NCBI GenBank assembly: GCA_021827885.1
Contig: JAKAUD010000106.1
Location: 1 to 13,651, forward strand
DNA: 13,651 bases
Direction: 5' to 3'
Source: Thermoplasmata archaeon
Lineage (GTDB): Archaea; Thermoplasmatota; Thermoplasmata; Thermoplasmatales; Thermoplasmataceae
Shown: in pieces, positions 1-5,977 of the stretch
Layout: every line of letters starts with the position of its first letter
How positions within the stretch are numbered: the first letter of the stretch is position 1
Translations under genes and position numbers: made by a program
Notes under the pieces: model-generated
What the model was told of the DNA's origin: nothing
The model's input: the letters and a program-made list of their open reading frames with translations, nothing else
Database searches by the model: none

Positions 1-1
1 A

Positions 2-52
2 ATGATACTGTCTCACGCTGATCTCATCGACGAAATCCTGCCATTTTCGTGA
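2..52 (+). CDS. Possible 3' end of a gene running in from the left edge
   Basis: One frame is open from the window edge to a TGA at 50-52, reading MILSHADLIDEILPFS, and the other two rightward frames hit stops at once. The stop abuts the first base of the tRNA. The piece is too short to identify. It may be the end of a chromosomal gene or chance. Confidence 0.25.
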   Translation: MILSHADLIDEILPFS

Positions 53-297
53 GGGACCGTGGGGTAGCTTGGTATCCTACCAGCTTGGGGTGTTGGTAAC
101 TTGAGTTCAAATCTCAACGGTCCCATAAGGTGCAGGTACGGGTTCATGGCAAATTGTGAACGGATCACCATGCGGCACTCATGCAGTCTTTCAGCAGCCC
201 TGAGTATCTGTGCCTGCAGGTGAGGCCTGAAATCGACCAGGAGGGAATCGTCCTGTTCCCGCATTCCTCCGTTCCCAGCCCGCAATTCCGGTTCCAT
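13..297 (-). CDS. Leftward frame running into tRNA-Pro; possible int(N) fragment
   Basis: This 94-aa frame starts at ATG 297, one base after the stop of the 67-aa gene upstream. Its first ~57 residues are helix-rich and charged; the rest (from about MGPLRFELK) is simply the antisense translation of the tRNA gene. In SSV-type archaeal elements the attachment site lies inside the integrase gene, so after integration the 5' fragment int(N) ends in translated tRNA sequence in just this way. The size and orientation fit that model. However, the 57-residue head has no integrase motif that I recognise, and no catalytic residues are expected in int(N). It could equally be an unrelated small element gene whose stop happens to lie beyond the tRNA. 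Confidence 0.4.
   Translation of the reverse strand: MEPELRAGNGGMREQDDSLLVDFRPHLQAQILRAAERLHECRMVIRSQFAMNPYLHLMGPLRFELKLPTPQAGRIPSYPTVPHENGRISSMRSA
53..125 (+). tRNA. tRNA-Pro (anticodon GGG)
   Basis: The full cloverleaf can be drawn. The acceptor stem GGGACCG (53-59) pairs with CGGTCCC (118-124), with discriminator A at 125. The anticodon stem CCAGC (80-84) pairs with GTTGG (92-96) around the loop TTGGGGT, giving anticodon GGG at 87-89. The T stem TTGAG (101-105) pairs with CTCAA (113-117) around TTCAAAT. The D stem is short. CCA is not encoded, as is common in archaea. tRNA genes are frequent integration sites for archaeal elements, and a leftward frame overlaps this one. Confidence 0.93.
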
Positions 298-298
298 T

Positions 299-502
299 TC
301 AGGGAACCTCCATATCCGTATCAATCATGTTCCTGAGCAGTTCCTCGGATCCGCGGTCAAGAGGAAGCTCGCATAGACCGTCGGCGTAGTACCAGTAAGT
401 AATGTTCTTGTATTCCCTTGCTTCCAATATGGAAACGCTTATCTCTTTCGCAACAATCTTCCGTTCGAGTTGCTCAAACTCATTCATTTTTTCCTTATTC
501 AT
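299..502 (-). CDS. Small hypothetical protein (67 aa) in a leftward operon
   Basis: I do not recognise this protein. It is acidic, with an N-terminal helix (EFEQLERKIVAKEISV) followed by a segment rich in aromatic residues (YKNITYWYYADGL). It starts directly after the TAG of the upstream RHH gene (TAG-ATG with no gap), and its TGA is one base from the next start, so the three genes look like one translationally coupled unit. A second in-frame ATG at 487-485, six codons in and preceded closely by AAGGA, is a possible alternative start. A DNA-binding antitoxin followed by a small partner would fit a toxin-antitoxin pair, but no toxin motif supports that. Confidence 0.6.
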   Translation of the reverse strand: MNKEKMNEFEQLERKIVAKEISVSILEAREYKNITYWYYADGLCELPLDRGSEELLRNMIDTDMEVP

Positions 503-649
503 CTAAAGCACTATCTCCTTCACTTTAGCGAGTTTCTCTCTGACGGCCTCCAAAATGAACTGCTGCCTTGACAGGTATTTCCCAGTTATTTCATCGCAGA
601 GTGCTTTACCTAACTCATCTGGCAACACAAGTGTTAGTTTTTCTGACAT
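503..649 (-). CDS. Ribbon-helix-helix (CopG/Arc-like) regulator
   Basis: This 48-aa protein has a short beta strand (KLTLVLPDEL), then helix 1 (GKALCDEITG) and helix 2 (SRQQFILEAVREKLAKV), the classic RHH order of strand, helix, helix. Such proteins dimerise and insert the paired strands into the DNA major groove. I chose ATG 649 because the strand motif begins right there; the frame extends 15 codons upstream, but that part is unlike RHH sequence. It is head-to-head with another RHH gene at 726 across a 76-bp spacer and is the first gene of the leftward unit. Autoregulation from the shared spacer is likely but inferred. Confidence 0.75.
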   Translation of the reverse strand: MSEKLTLVLPDELGKALCDEITGKYLSRQQFILEAVREKLAKVKEIVL

Positions 650-725
650 ATATATACACGATTTCGACCGCTGTAGAAGTTTAAACACGTGCAATTATTT
701 AAACGCTTATAGTATATAAACATAA
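650..725. promoter_or_regulatory. Divergent promoter/operator between two RHH genes
   Basis: This AT-rich spacer carries ATTTAAAC at 698-705, centred about 25 bases before the rightward ATG at 726 and fitting a leaderless archaeal transcript. It also carries the palindrome GTTTAAAC at 679-686, about 31 bases before the leftward ATG at 649. A perfect palindrome CACGTG (686-691) sits between them. RHH dimers often bind such short symmetric sites, so either flanking regulator could act on both promoters. Confidence 0.5.
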
Positions 726-893
726 ATGCCTAAACAGTCAGTAAAACTTACCTTGCAACTCCCTGAAGGTCTCGCCAAGGAAATTAACGGGATCGTGGAG
801 AAACATGAATTATGGATGTCATCCCAAGATTTCATCAGGGAGGCAATAAAGGAGAAAATTGAGCGCTGGAAGAAGGAACATGCAGTAGGGTGA
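726..893 (+). CDS. Ribbon-helix-helix regulator coupled to kwaB
   Basis: This 55-aa protein starts MPKQSVKLTLQLPEGLAKEI and ends in a basic helix (IKEKIERWKKEHAVG). The strand VKLTLQLP followed by two helices, the second beginning SSQDFIREAI, is a textbook RHH fold. It resembles the leftward RHH at 503-649 in layout, though the sequences differ clearly. Its TGA (891-893) overlaps the GTG start of the next gene (890-892), so the two are translationally coupled, and this protein probably sets expression of the KwaB-like protein. The TATA element at 698-705 suggests a leaderless message. Confidence 0.75.
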   Translation: MPKQSVKLTLQLPEGLAKEINGIVEKHELWMSSQDFIREAIKEKIERWKKEHAVG

Positions 894-1840
894 TATATTT
901 GGATAATGTTGATAAAAAAGAGAAGGAAATAAAGAAAAAAATAATTAATGAGTTCAAAGAAGAATTAGATAAAGTCTTAGATAATGAAATAAATTATTTC
1001 GTGTTTTTTTATAGTAAGTCTAAGAAAATAAATGCTTATAAAACAATCATAAACGAGACCATAGGGAAACTTATTAAAGATAAGTTTAAGGATTCTATTC
1101 AGTCATTAGATCCTGATCATCTCTATGATTATGATGACAGTGATAGTGTAAACAATGACAATCCGGAGTTAATAGATTCTGAAGAGGTCCCGGTCTCAAG
1201 TGAAATTATCAAGGCCATAGATGCTACTGAAGATATGCTTTCCTTGAAAGAACTCAAGGTCGCATCCTCCCCAAAATTTGCTATTAAAGCAGGAAATATA
1301 ACTGGTTTTGATCTCCTTAAGAAGATGAGCATTATGAAAAATAAAAGAAGGTACATGTCGTTGAATGACGTTGGCAGCTTTGATGAAATAGATGAACAGG
1401 TTTTTCTGGAAATACCCGATTCCTTTTCGGCTCTATACTTTAATGGCCATATTGTAATTCTGAGAGAGGCGATTTTTGAATCAATATTCAATTATCATGA
1501 TAGAATAATGGAAGCTTTAAAGAGTAAAAAAGAACACAGTGAAAGACTCTTCTCGGACACAGATAATTTCTACAACTCTGTCCAGAATGATTCCAGGAAA
1601 GCGAGAAAATTGTACAACGCTTATAATAGTAGTTATATAGGAACTTTGAAGGTCAAAGATATTGTGGATTGTGCTACTGATTTTGACTTGGAGATATATA
1701 CTGACCCACAAGACAATAAGATTGACTTCAATAAATCAAACGCTTGGCATGTCATAAAAGCAATAAGTGAGGACTTTTTTACTGGTAGATGGTCTAAAGA
1801 CCACTACGAATCTAACTCCAAGCACAGACTCAGGAAATAA
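890..1840 (+). CDS. kwaB: KwaB-like protein of a Kiwa anti-phage system (DUF4868 family)
   Basis: This protein has 316 residues, close to the roughly 315 of known KwaB. The N-terminal third is lysine-rich and helical; residues 75-115 are very acidic. The core at about 150-205 carries the pattern I associate with the KwaB/DUF4868 family: SLNDVGSFDEIDE, then IPDSFSALYFNGHIVIL, then FESIFNYHDRI. In Kiwa, KwaB binds phage DNA and works with the membrane protein KwaA. It starts at GTG inside the stop of an RHH gene. Its partner kwaA lies three bases downstream on the opposite strand instead of upstream in the same operon. Codon use is AT-rich relative to the flanking small genes. The family call rests on pattern memory, not on a search. 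Confidence 0.72.
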   Translation: MIYLDNVDKKEKEIKKKIINEFKEELDKVLDNEINYFVFFYSKSKKINAYKTIINETIGKLIKDKFKDSIQSLDPDHLYDYDDSDSVNNDNPELIDSEEVPVSSEIIKAIDATEDMLSLKELKVASSPKFAIKAGNITGFDLLKKMSIMKNKRRYMSLNDVGSFDEIDEQVFLEIPDSFSALYFNGHIVILREAIFESIFNYHDRIMEALKSKKEHSERLFSDTDNFYNSVQNDSRKARKLYNAYNSSYIGTLKVKDIVDCATDFDLEIYTDPQDNKIDFNKSNAWHVIKAISEDFFTGRWSKDHYESNSKHRLRK

Positions 1841-1843
1841 TGA

Positions 1844-2419
1844 CTACTCACTTATTGGGATTAGAAAATATGTAAAATCAGTTATTGTTAGGAATCTATA
1901 ATTTGGCTCAGAACCTATCTTGTCGACTCTTATTCTTGATTTTGAAATTACATAAATTTCATTAATGTAGCCATCGGAATCTGGATTTTGCTCTATTTCA
2001 ACTCTATAAAACCTGTAACCAAATAAGGCCAAAATAGGGTTGTAGAATAGCATGTCACTGTTTATGTAAAGAGAATAGGCAATTAACAGGATTACTCCAA
2101 ATGACACTAATCCTGCCAAACTTTTCGACAACAAGGGTAGAACGGAGATGTATGTCACAATATACACAGTATAGATGCTTCCTCTGTCCTCTACCCTCTT
2201 GATAATGGTTTTGTCCTTTCTTGCATCTCTGTTGTAACGCACTGTTTCTTTAATTGCAATTTTCCAATAATACGCACCCATAGCAGATATAATGAGTAGA
2301 ACAAGGAAGAATATAGACTGGATTATGTAAAATGGTTGAATATAGAATAACAAACCAATGATAAAGAGTGGAAGAAGGTCTCCAAGAAACAAAAGGGTTG
2401 TTTGCCAACGATTTAACAT
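1844..2419 (-). CDS. kwaA: KwaA-like four-TM membrane protein of a Kiwa system
   Basis: This 191-aa protein has four hydrophobic segments at about 8-28, 33-52, 81-97 and 102-120. A charged loop separates TM2 and TM3 (about 53-80), and a soluble tail follows from about 130. After TM4 comes YNPILALFGYRFYRVE, a Kiwa-type feature as I remember the family. KwaA is the membrane sensor that anchors KwaB. I chose ATG 2419 because AGGAGG lies eight bases upstream; a GTG nine codons earlier (2446) keeps the frame open but has no such site. The gene ends three bases from the kwaB stop, facing it, so a long read-through transcript from either side would be antisense to the other. Other small 4-TM proteins cannot be excluded without a search. 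Confidence 0.65.
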   Translation of the reverse strand: MLNRWQTTLLFLGDLLPLFIIGLLFYIQPFYIIQSIFFLVLLIISAMGAYYWKIAIKETVRYNRDARKDKTIIKRVEDRGSIYTVYIVTYISVLPLLSKSLAGLVSFGVILLIAYSLYINSDMLFYNPILALFGYRFYRVEIEQNPDSDGYINEIYVISKSRIRVDKIGSEPNYRFLTITDFTYFLIPISE

Positions 2420-2427
2420 ACCGTTAT

Positions 2428-2433
2428 CCTCCT
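2428..2433 (-). promoter_or_regulatory. Shine-Dalgarno site AGGAGG for kwaA
   Basis: A full AGGAGG reads leftward with eight bases to ATG 2419. It decides the start over the GTG at 2446. Confidence 0.7.
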
Positions 2434-2479
2434 TGTAGTCTAACACGAAAGCAATAATAAACCTTAATGAACATCATAT

Positions 2480-2487
2480 TTTATAAA
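2480..2487 (-). promoter_or_regulatory. TATA element for kwaA
   Basis: TTTATAAA reads leftward about 65 bases before the kwaA ATG, leaving a leader that contains the AGGAGG site. The TAA stop of the gene upstream lies inside this element, so a minimal gap separates the old neighbour from kwaA. A second TA-rich site at 2451-2463 (TTTATTAT) is a possible alternative. Confidence 0.45.
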
Positions 2488-2645
2488 TCTCCCATAGTCT
2501 CTTCCAGCTTCCTCATGGCCTTCTCCTCAATCTCCAGTGCAATCTTTTTTGCCTCGTCCAGGGTTCTTGCCATATTTATCTTCCTTGCCAGCCTGAGGCT
2601 GGTCTTTATGTACCCGTTCATGAATTCCAGGTCAAACTTGCTCAT
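2481..2645 (-). CDS. Small helical hypothetical protein (54 aa)
   Basis: I do not recognise this protein. It begins MSKFDLEFMNGYIKTSLRLA and consists almost wholly of amphipathic helix, ending KKIALEIEEKAMRKLEETMG. The start ATG overlaps the TGA of the upstream gene (ATGA at 2642-2645), showing translational coupling. GC content is higher than in the kwaA and kwaB genes. It looks like part of a mobile-element backbone rather than of the defence cargo. The antisense strand holds a long spurious frame, but the ATGA coupling and charged-helix composition favour this strand. Confidence 0.6.
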   Translation of the reverse strand: MSKFDLEFMNGYIKTSLRLARKINMARTLDEAKKIALEIEEKAMRKLEETMGDL

Positions 2646-2848
2646 TCAGGCGCCTCTCCTGACTCTGACAATTTCTGCCTCACGTTCTCGGCAAATTCCC
2701 TGTAGTTCCTGCTGTCCCTCAGTGCATCCTGGAAGATTCCCTCATCAAATATTCTCCTGTCGTCCCAACCCTTGCGATATCCCTCACTGCGTTCCTTCTG
2801 TATTGCGGCATCGTCTGGAAAATACAGTGATTCTCCCTTCCTGTTCAT
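2642..2848 (-). CDS. Small charged hypothetical protein (68 aa)
   Basis: I do not recognise this protein. It is strongly charged (about a third D/E/K/R), with SEGYRKGWDDRRIFDEGIF near the middle and a helical tail (YREFAENVRQKLSESGE). It is the first gene of a two-gene leftward unit, coupled to the 54-aa gene by ATGA. Upstream on its strand a TATAATTA-like stretch lies near 2912-2924, about 65 bases away, and the spacer to the rightward genes is shared. Its size and pairing resemble archaeal plasmid accessory genes or a toxin-antitoxin pair, but nothing in the sequence proves either. Confidence 0.55.
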   Translation of the reverse strand: MNRKGESLYFPDDAAIQKERSEGYRKGWDDRRIFDEGIFQDALRDSRNYREFAENVRQKLSESGEAPE

Positions 2849-2984
2849 GAATTTCCCTTTATTTTTTGGAGACCTAATAGATTGCCATAAGGCCGATAAA
2901 TGAGAAAAAGAGCATAATTATATCCTGAAAGGATTCCTGTTCACGCAGCGCATTGCCAAGCGTTGACATGCGACCGTAACAATA

Positions 2985-2990
2985 TTTATA
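2985..2990 (+). promoter_or_regulatory. TATA element for the rightward genes from 3098
   Basis: AATATTTATAAGG contains a good archaeal TATA box (TTTATA). It predicts a start site near 3012-3016 and a leader of about 85 bases, which contains the palindrome at 3027-3044 and a GGGGTG ribosome site. Confidence 0.5.
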
Positions 2991-3026
2991 AGGCGTTTTG
3001 GGGTAAAACAATCTGGTAACATACAG

Positions 3027-3044
3027 ATGACGAATTTTCGTCAT
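3027..3044. repeat. Perfect palindrome ATGACGAATTTTCGTCAT
   Basis: Two 8-base arms (ATGACGAA and TTCGTCAT) are separated by TT. It lies just downstream of the predicted start site and about 54 bases before the ATG at 3098, where a repressor would block early elongation or where the leader RNA would fold into a tight hairpin. An operator is the simplest reading. Confidence 0.6.
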
Positions 3045-3085
3045 AGTGAAATAATGTTATGCTACATCTCGATTTTAACTTGAAG

Positions 3086-3160
3086 GGGTGAAAAAACATG
3101 GACAGGAAAGAGATAGAGTTTGAGTTCGAGCGGGCAACGAAGAATACTTACAGGTTTCAG
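3086..3160 (+). repeat. Direct repeat, left copy (start of the 55-aa gene)
   Basis: This 75-base stretch, from the ribosome site GGGTGAAAAAACATGGAC to codon 21, matches 3768-3842 with about eight mismatches by eye. Several of the changes are synonymous or conservative, so both copies have been under coding selection. Confidence 0.8.
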
Positions 3161-3178
3161 AGGAGTCAGCTTTTATGA
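3098..3178 (+). pseudogene. Truncated copy of the 55-aa gene, now a 26-aa leader frame
   Basis: The frame reads MDRKEIEFEFERATKNTYRF and then diverges after Q21, stopping at TGA 3176-3178. The first 21 residues match the intact gene at 3780 almost exactly; the C-terminal half is missing. Its stop overlaps the ATG of the EVE-like gene (ATGA), so the remnant may now serve as a translated leader that delivers ribosomes to that gene. It keeps the GGGGTG ribosome site seven bases before the ATG. Whether the peptide itself does anything is unknown. Confidence 0.65.
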
Positions 3179-3762
3179 ACAATTTTATGGTTGTAAACAT
3201 CGCGTGGAATCACTCTGGATGGAAACGGCTGGAGCCAAATCCAAAAATTAATTTTGGTTTTGTCAAAAACGTCAAGAAGGCCGCTCTTTCTCCGCATGAG
3301 GCTTTGAATTTTGACTTCGACAAAGAAAATATTGACAGCAGCGAAACTGTTTACGGTTACTTCCAGACCAGAGGGACTCCAAGGAAGTTTGAAGATCATG
3401 GGTTAATTTTCTTTTACTCTCAAAGCACGGACGACAAAAAGGGATACATAATCGGTGTTTATGGCAATGCAAGCATCATAGAACCAAGGAAGGTTTTTGA
3501 TTTTCGGGGGTTAGACAACGGTAAGTTTTTGTCTAATATAATGGGAAAAAAGGAGTTATCTGCATTGTTTCCTCATTATCTTCTGTACACCGATTACTGG
3601 AACAGTGGCAAGAGATTAATTTTCAGATCCAACTTTACGTACAATATCTCAAGCAAGATAGCCATTCAGATATTGAATGATGAACTGAAAGCTTGTGGGC
3701 AGAATGACAGTGCTCTTAATGCGAAACTAGTGAATATACTCAATTACACAAAAAATTTATGA
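3175..3762 (+). CDS. Stand-alone EVE/PUA-like domain protein (putative modified-base reader)
   Basis: This 195-aa single-domain protein shows N-terminal VNIAWNHSGW (7-16), HEALNFDFD (41-49), VYGYFQTRG (59-67), GLIFFYSQS (76-84) and YIIGVYGNA (91-99). This alternation of strands with aromatic residues resembles EVE/ASCH/PUA-type domains used by McrB-like and HNH restriction proteins to grip flipped, modified bases. I recognise the style, not a named family, so the role is inferred. There is no nuclease or ATPase motif, so it would need a partner, perhaps the nuclease-helicase operon downstream or the EVE-HNH enzyme. The start ATG overlaps the stop of the truncated leader gene; ATG 3187 is an alternative. 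It is more AT-rich than the repeats on either side, consistent with insertion. Confidence 0.5.
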   Translation: MNNFMVVNIAWNHSGWKRLEPNPKINFGFVKNVKKAALSPHEALNFDFDKENIDSSETVYGYFQTRGTPRKFEDHGLIFFYSQSTDDKKGYIIGVYGNASIIEPRKVFDFRGLDNGKFLSNIMGKKELSALFPHYLLYTDYWNSGKRLIFRSNFTYNISSKIAIQILNDELKACGQNDSALNAKLVNILNYTKNL

Positions 3763-3767
3763 GGATC

Positions 3768-3842
3768 GGGTGAAAAAACATGGACAAGAAGGAGCTAGAG
3801 TTTGAGTTCGAGCGTGCAACGAAGAACACATACCGGTTCCAG
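3768..3842 (+). repeat. Direct repeat, right copy (start of the 55-aa gene)
   Basis: This is the partner of 3086-3160 and keeps the GGGTGAAAAAACATGGAC start context. With the left copy it brackets the EVE-like gene. Confidence 0.8.
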
Positions 3843-3947
3843 GAGAAGAGTTCCGGGTCTCCCGTGATAGGCACATTGTACGTCCAGAAGTCGGTGTTCG
3901 GTTCCAAGGAGCCGAAGAAAGTGAAGGTTACGGTGGAGTGGGAATAA
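3780..3947 (+). CDS. Conserved small beta protein (55 aa), intact copy
   Basis: It begins MDKKELEFEFERATKNTYRF, continues with VIGTLYVQKSVFG and ends VKVTVEWE. The pattern of an acidic strand, TKNTYRFQE, IGTLYVxK and a terminal strand recalls a widespread family of short uncharacterised proteins seen in archaeal and bacterial mobile elements; I know no function for it. A GGGTGA ribosome site lies seven bases before the ATG. GC content is above that of the neighbouring cargo genes. The truncated relative at 3098 shows what was probably the original start of this locus. Confidence 0.7.
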   Translation: MDKKELEFEFERATKNTYRFQEKSSGSPVIGTLYVQKSVFGSKEPKKVKVTVEWE

Positions 3948-3951
3948 TTCC

Positions 3952-3959
3952 TTTAAAAT
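3952..3959 (+). promoter_or_regulatory. Possible TATA element for the nuclease-helicase operon
   Basis: TTTAAAAT lies about 100 bases before the GTG at 4055, giving a start site near 3980 and a leader of about 75 bases. Read-through from the promoter at 2985 is an alternative source of transcript. Confidence 0.35.
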
Positions 3960-3984
3960 ACATCTAAAGATTGGGGGGAAATTT

Positions 3985-4058
3985 GCGGAAGCCAATAAGA
4001 GAAAGTCTCTCAGAAGTTGAAGGAGATTGAGGAGATTTTAAGGGGGGTGAAAGAGTGA
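3985..4058 (+). pseudogene. Possible frameshifted remnant of a small helical gene
   Basis: One frame reads AEANKRKSLR from 3985 and stops at 4018-4020. A neighbouring frame continues KLKEIEEILRGVKE and ends with TGA 4056-4058, overlapping the nuclease start. Joined by a one-base shift these make a convincing basic helix, which suggests a decayed gene 3' end. It is short enough to be chance. Confidence 0.25.
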
Positions 4059-5977
4059 AACTAGGAGAAAAAGAGTGGGATACCTTTCAGACTGACAATA
4101 TGGAGGAACTGATAAAACACAGATTAGGGACAAATTACGATGGTTGTGTAAAAATTGCAAGTCAATTGCTCGAAACGAGCGGGCACGTACCAATTGTCAC
4201 AAACGTTTCTATGGGGGCTGGATACTGTTCATATTACGCTCGTCTCACGGAATTTATTGGAGTAAAATCTTGGCTAAATTTCACAGTTGATCGCTTTAGT
4301 GGTAAGGGTCGCAAAGCCCATGAGTTGATGGGTTTAGCCTGTGTGGAGGTGTTTCCGAATTCCCAAACTATCCCTACTTCAGATGAAATTCTAGAGAGAA
4401 TTGCGTCGGAACAAGTACTGGTTTTCAAAGACGATGATGAAAAGAAAGAAACATTAATTCTAGCAAAGGCCTTGATGCATAGTTTACTCAATAATCTTGA
4501 TAGTTTCTGTGAAATTATCGGAACAGACCGGAAGAGACTTTTCCCTATTGCTGAGCAACAATTCATTGATTATAGAATCCACATGCGCGGTATCCCGGAC
4601 TTGATCCTTGAAGATTATGAGAAAGGAAAAGCTATAGTTATAGACTGGAAGACGGGCCCTAGAGCTGGCAGCAATCCAATTAGAATATACAATAATGAAT
4701 ATGCCCAAGTAGTGGCTTATTCTCTTATGGAAGCACAACGTTTAAAAAAGACAAGTTTGAGAGATTCCATAACAGCGAAAGATGGGCATGTGGATATACT
4801 TTCTGTAATTATTCGGTCACAAGATGTTAAGCCAGAGTCTCCTAATCCCATTTTGACTGGTGATGTTGGACAAAAGTCTGCAGACCAGTATATGAAAATT
4901 ATTTCTAACGTCCTACTTGAGGCAGAATTCCTCACTATACTTCTTGCCAACGCGCACGCTGATAAAGCATCTAAGAGTGCACTTTCACTCTGTGAAATGA
5001 AGGTTGACTGGTCAAGTAAGCCTCAAAGTATGCTTACACTAATGCCAAATCAATTTTATCGTGGAAAGCCAAAAGAACAACAAAAATATCCATGTGTTTT
5101 TCCGGGTGGAAAGTTTAAATGTATTGTAATTGAACCTTGTAAATTTTATTATGGCCGAAAATTTGGGAGTAAAGAAGACTACGAGAGTGATATGTGGCAA
5201 CTCAGATATAACACTCTAAATAAGAAAGAAGATAGCCTGAGAGCATATAGGGCTATATACGACACATTTATGTACTATTCATTACCAAAAGAAGGTAGCA
5301 GCGCGATCGAGTGGTTCCTGAAGGGAAAAGGTTTCAGACATAACAAGCGGGGGGGTGTTCCTAGGTCTATTGATCGCCCACAGATCGTGGATGAGGAAAG
5401 CGGAACGGTAATTTCTAGAATTGATATAGTTGATACAAAGGAACCGGATGACGCTCTAAATGACTTTTCTCTGAAATTATCGCGACCAATAAGATCGTGG
5501 GAAGATAAGGCATATTACCTTATTCCTATGGGAAAAACTGTATTACTTTCATTAATGGATTCGTGGTCTCCTTTTCTCTCAATATCGCTATTCGGAAATG
5601 TTAGGGATGTTTTACAGGAAAACGGGAGAATACTTTATGAGATTTCGGTTCCCAGCAAAATCTTTCGATATCAAATGCATCTGTTTAAACAGTACCTAAA
5701 TAAATTTGAAACAGATCGGAAAATTCTGATGGTAGAAGTCGGAGCGGATTTGACTCAAGTAGAACTAAGTGCTGTAGATGCCCTCCAAGAATTACTTGAT
5801 CCAGAGAATCTTAAGGCCCAAGGATATGGTAAGGAAGAAATCCAAGAATTCAACAAAGAAGCGAAAATAGCATCAAGTGATGAGGATGAGAACGACTATG
5901 ATGAAAACGCTCAGGTCCTGATGGACGTTTTCAAGAATCTTGCTCAAAAAAGTTCCAGGAGGCGAGATTCTGTATAG
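4055..5977 (+). CDS. RecB/Cas4/Dna2-type PD-(D/E)XK nuclease with probable Fe-S cysteines
   Basis: This 640-aa protein shows the ordered RecB-family motif set: GRKAH (85-89), an upstream acid at E167, GIPDL (179-183, D182), VIDWKTG (195-201, D197 and K199) and QVVAY (218-222). C58 before the first motif plus C347-x8-C356-x5-C362 after the core match the split arrangement of Fe-S nucleases such as Cas4, AddB and Dna2. The C-terminal half (about 380-600) is unassigned, with an acidic stretch near 608-618. The probable role is cutting DNA ends or single strands, guided by the helicase encoded next. The start GTG 4055 follows GGGGGGTGA by four bases. The 3' end overlaps the helicase gene by 38 bases in another frame. 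The nuclease class is secure; the biological role is inferred as defence or element maintenance. Confidence 0.75.
   Translation: MKLGEKEWDTFQTDNMEELIKHRLGTNYDGCVKIASQLLETSGHVPIVTNVSMGAGYCSYYARLTEFIGVKSWLNFTVDRFSGKGRKAHELMGLACVEVFPNSQTIPTSDEILERIASEQVLVFKDDDEKKETLILAKALMHSLLNNLDSFCEIIGTDRKRLFPIAEQQFIDYRIHMRGIPDLILEDYEKGKAIVIDWKTGPRAGSNPIRIYNNEYAQVVAYSLMEAQRLKKTSLRDSITAKDGHVDILSVIIRSQDVKPESPNPILTGDVGQKSADQYMKIISNVLLEAEFLTILLANAHADKASKSALSLCEMKVDWSSKPQSMLTLMPNQFYRGKPKEQQKYPCVFPGGKFKCIVIEPCKFYYGRKFGSKEDYESDMWQLRYNTLNKKEDSLRAYRAIYDTFMYYSLPKEGSSAIEWFLKGKGFRHNKRGGVPRSIDRPQIVDEESGTVISRIDIVDTKEPDDALNDFSLKLSRPIRSWEDKAYYLIPMGKTVLLSLMDSWSPFLSISLFGNVRDVLQENGRILYEISVPSKIFRYQMHLFKQYLNKFETDRKILMVEVGADLTQVELSAVDALQELLDPENLKAQGYGKEEIQEFNKEAKIASSDEDENDYDENAQVLMDVFKNLAQKSSRRRDSV

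Noticed and set aside
1129..1491. 120-aa leftward frame inside kwaB
   Set aside because: It is a serine-rich shadow of the KwaB coding strand with no start signals.
2467..2850. 127-aa rightward frame
   Set aside because: It is antisense to two ATGA-coupled leftward genes, rich in serine, cysteine and proline, and lacks a ribosome site or promoter.
5945..5952. A-AAA-AAG slippery heptamer as a -1 frameshift signal
   Set aside because: The helicase frame is +1 relative to the nuclease, and the codon phase (CAA AAA AGT) does not match a -1 slip, so this classical signal does not apply.
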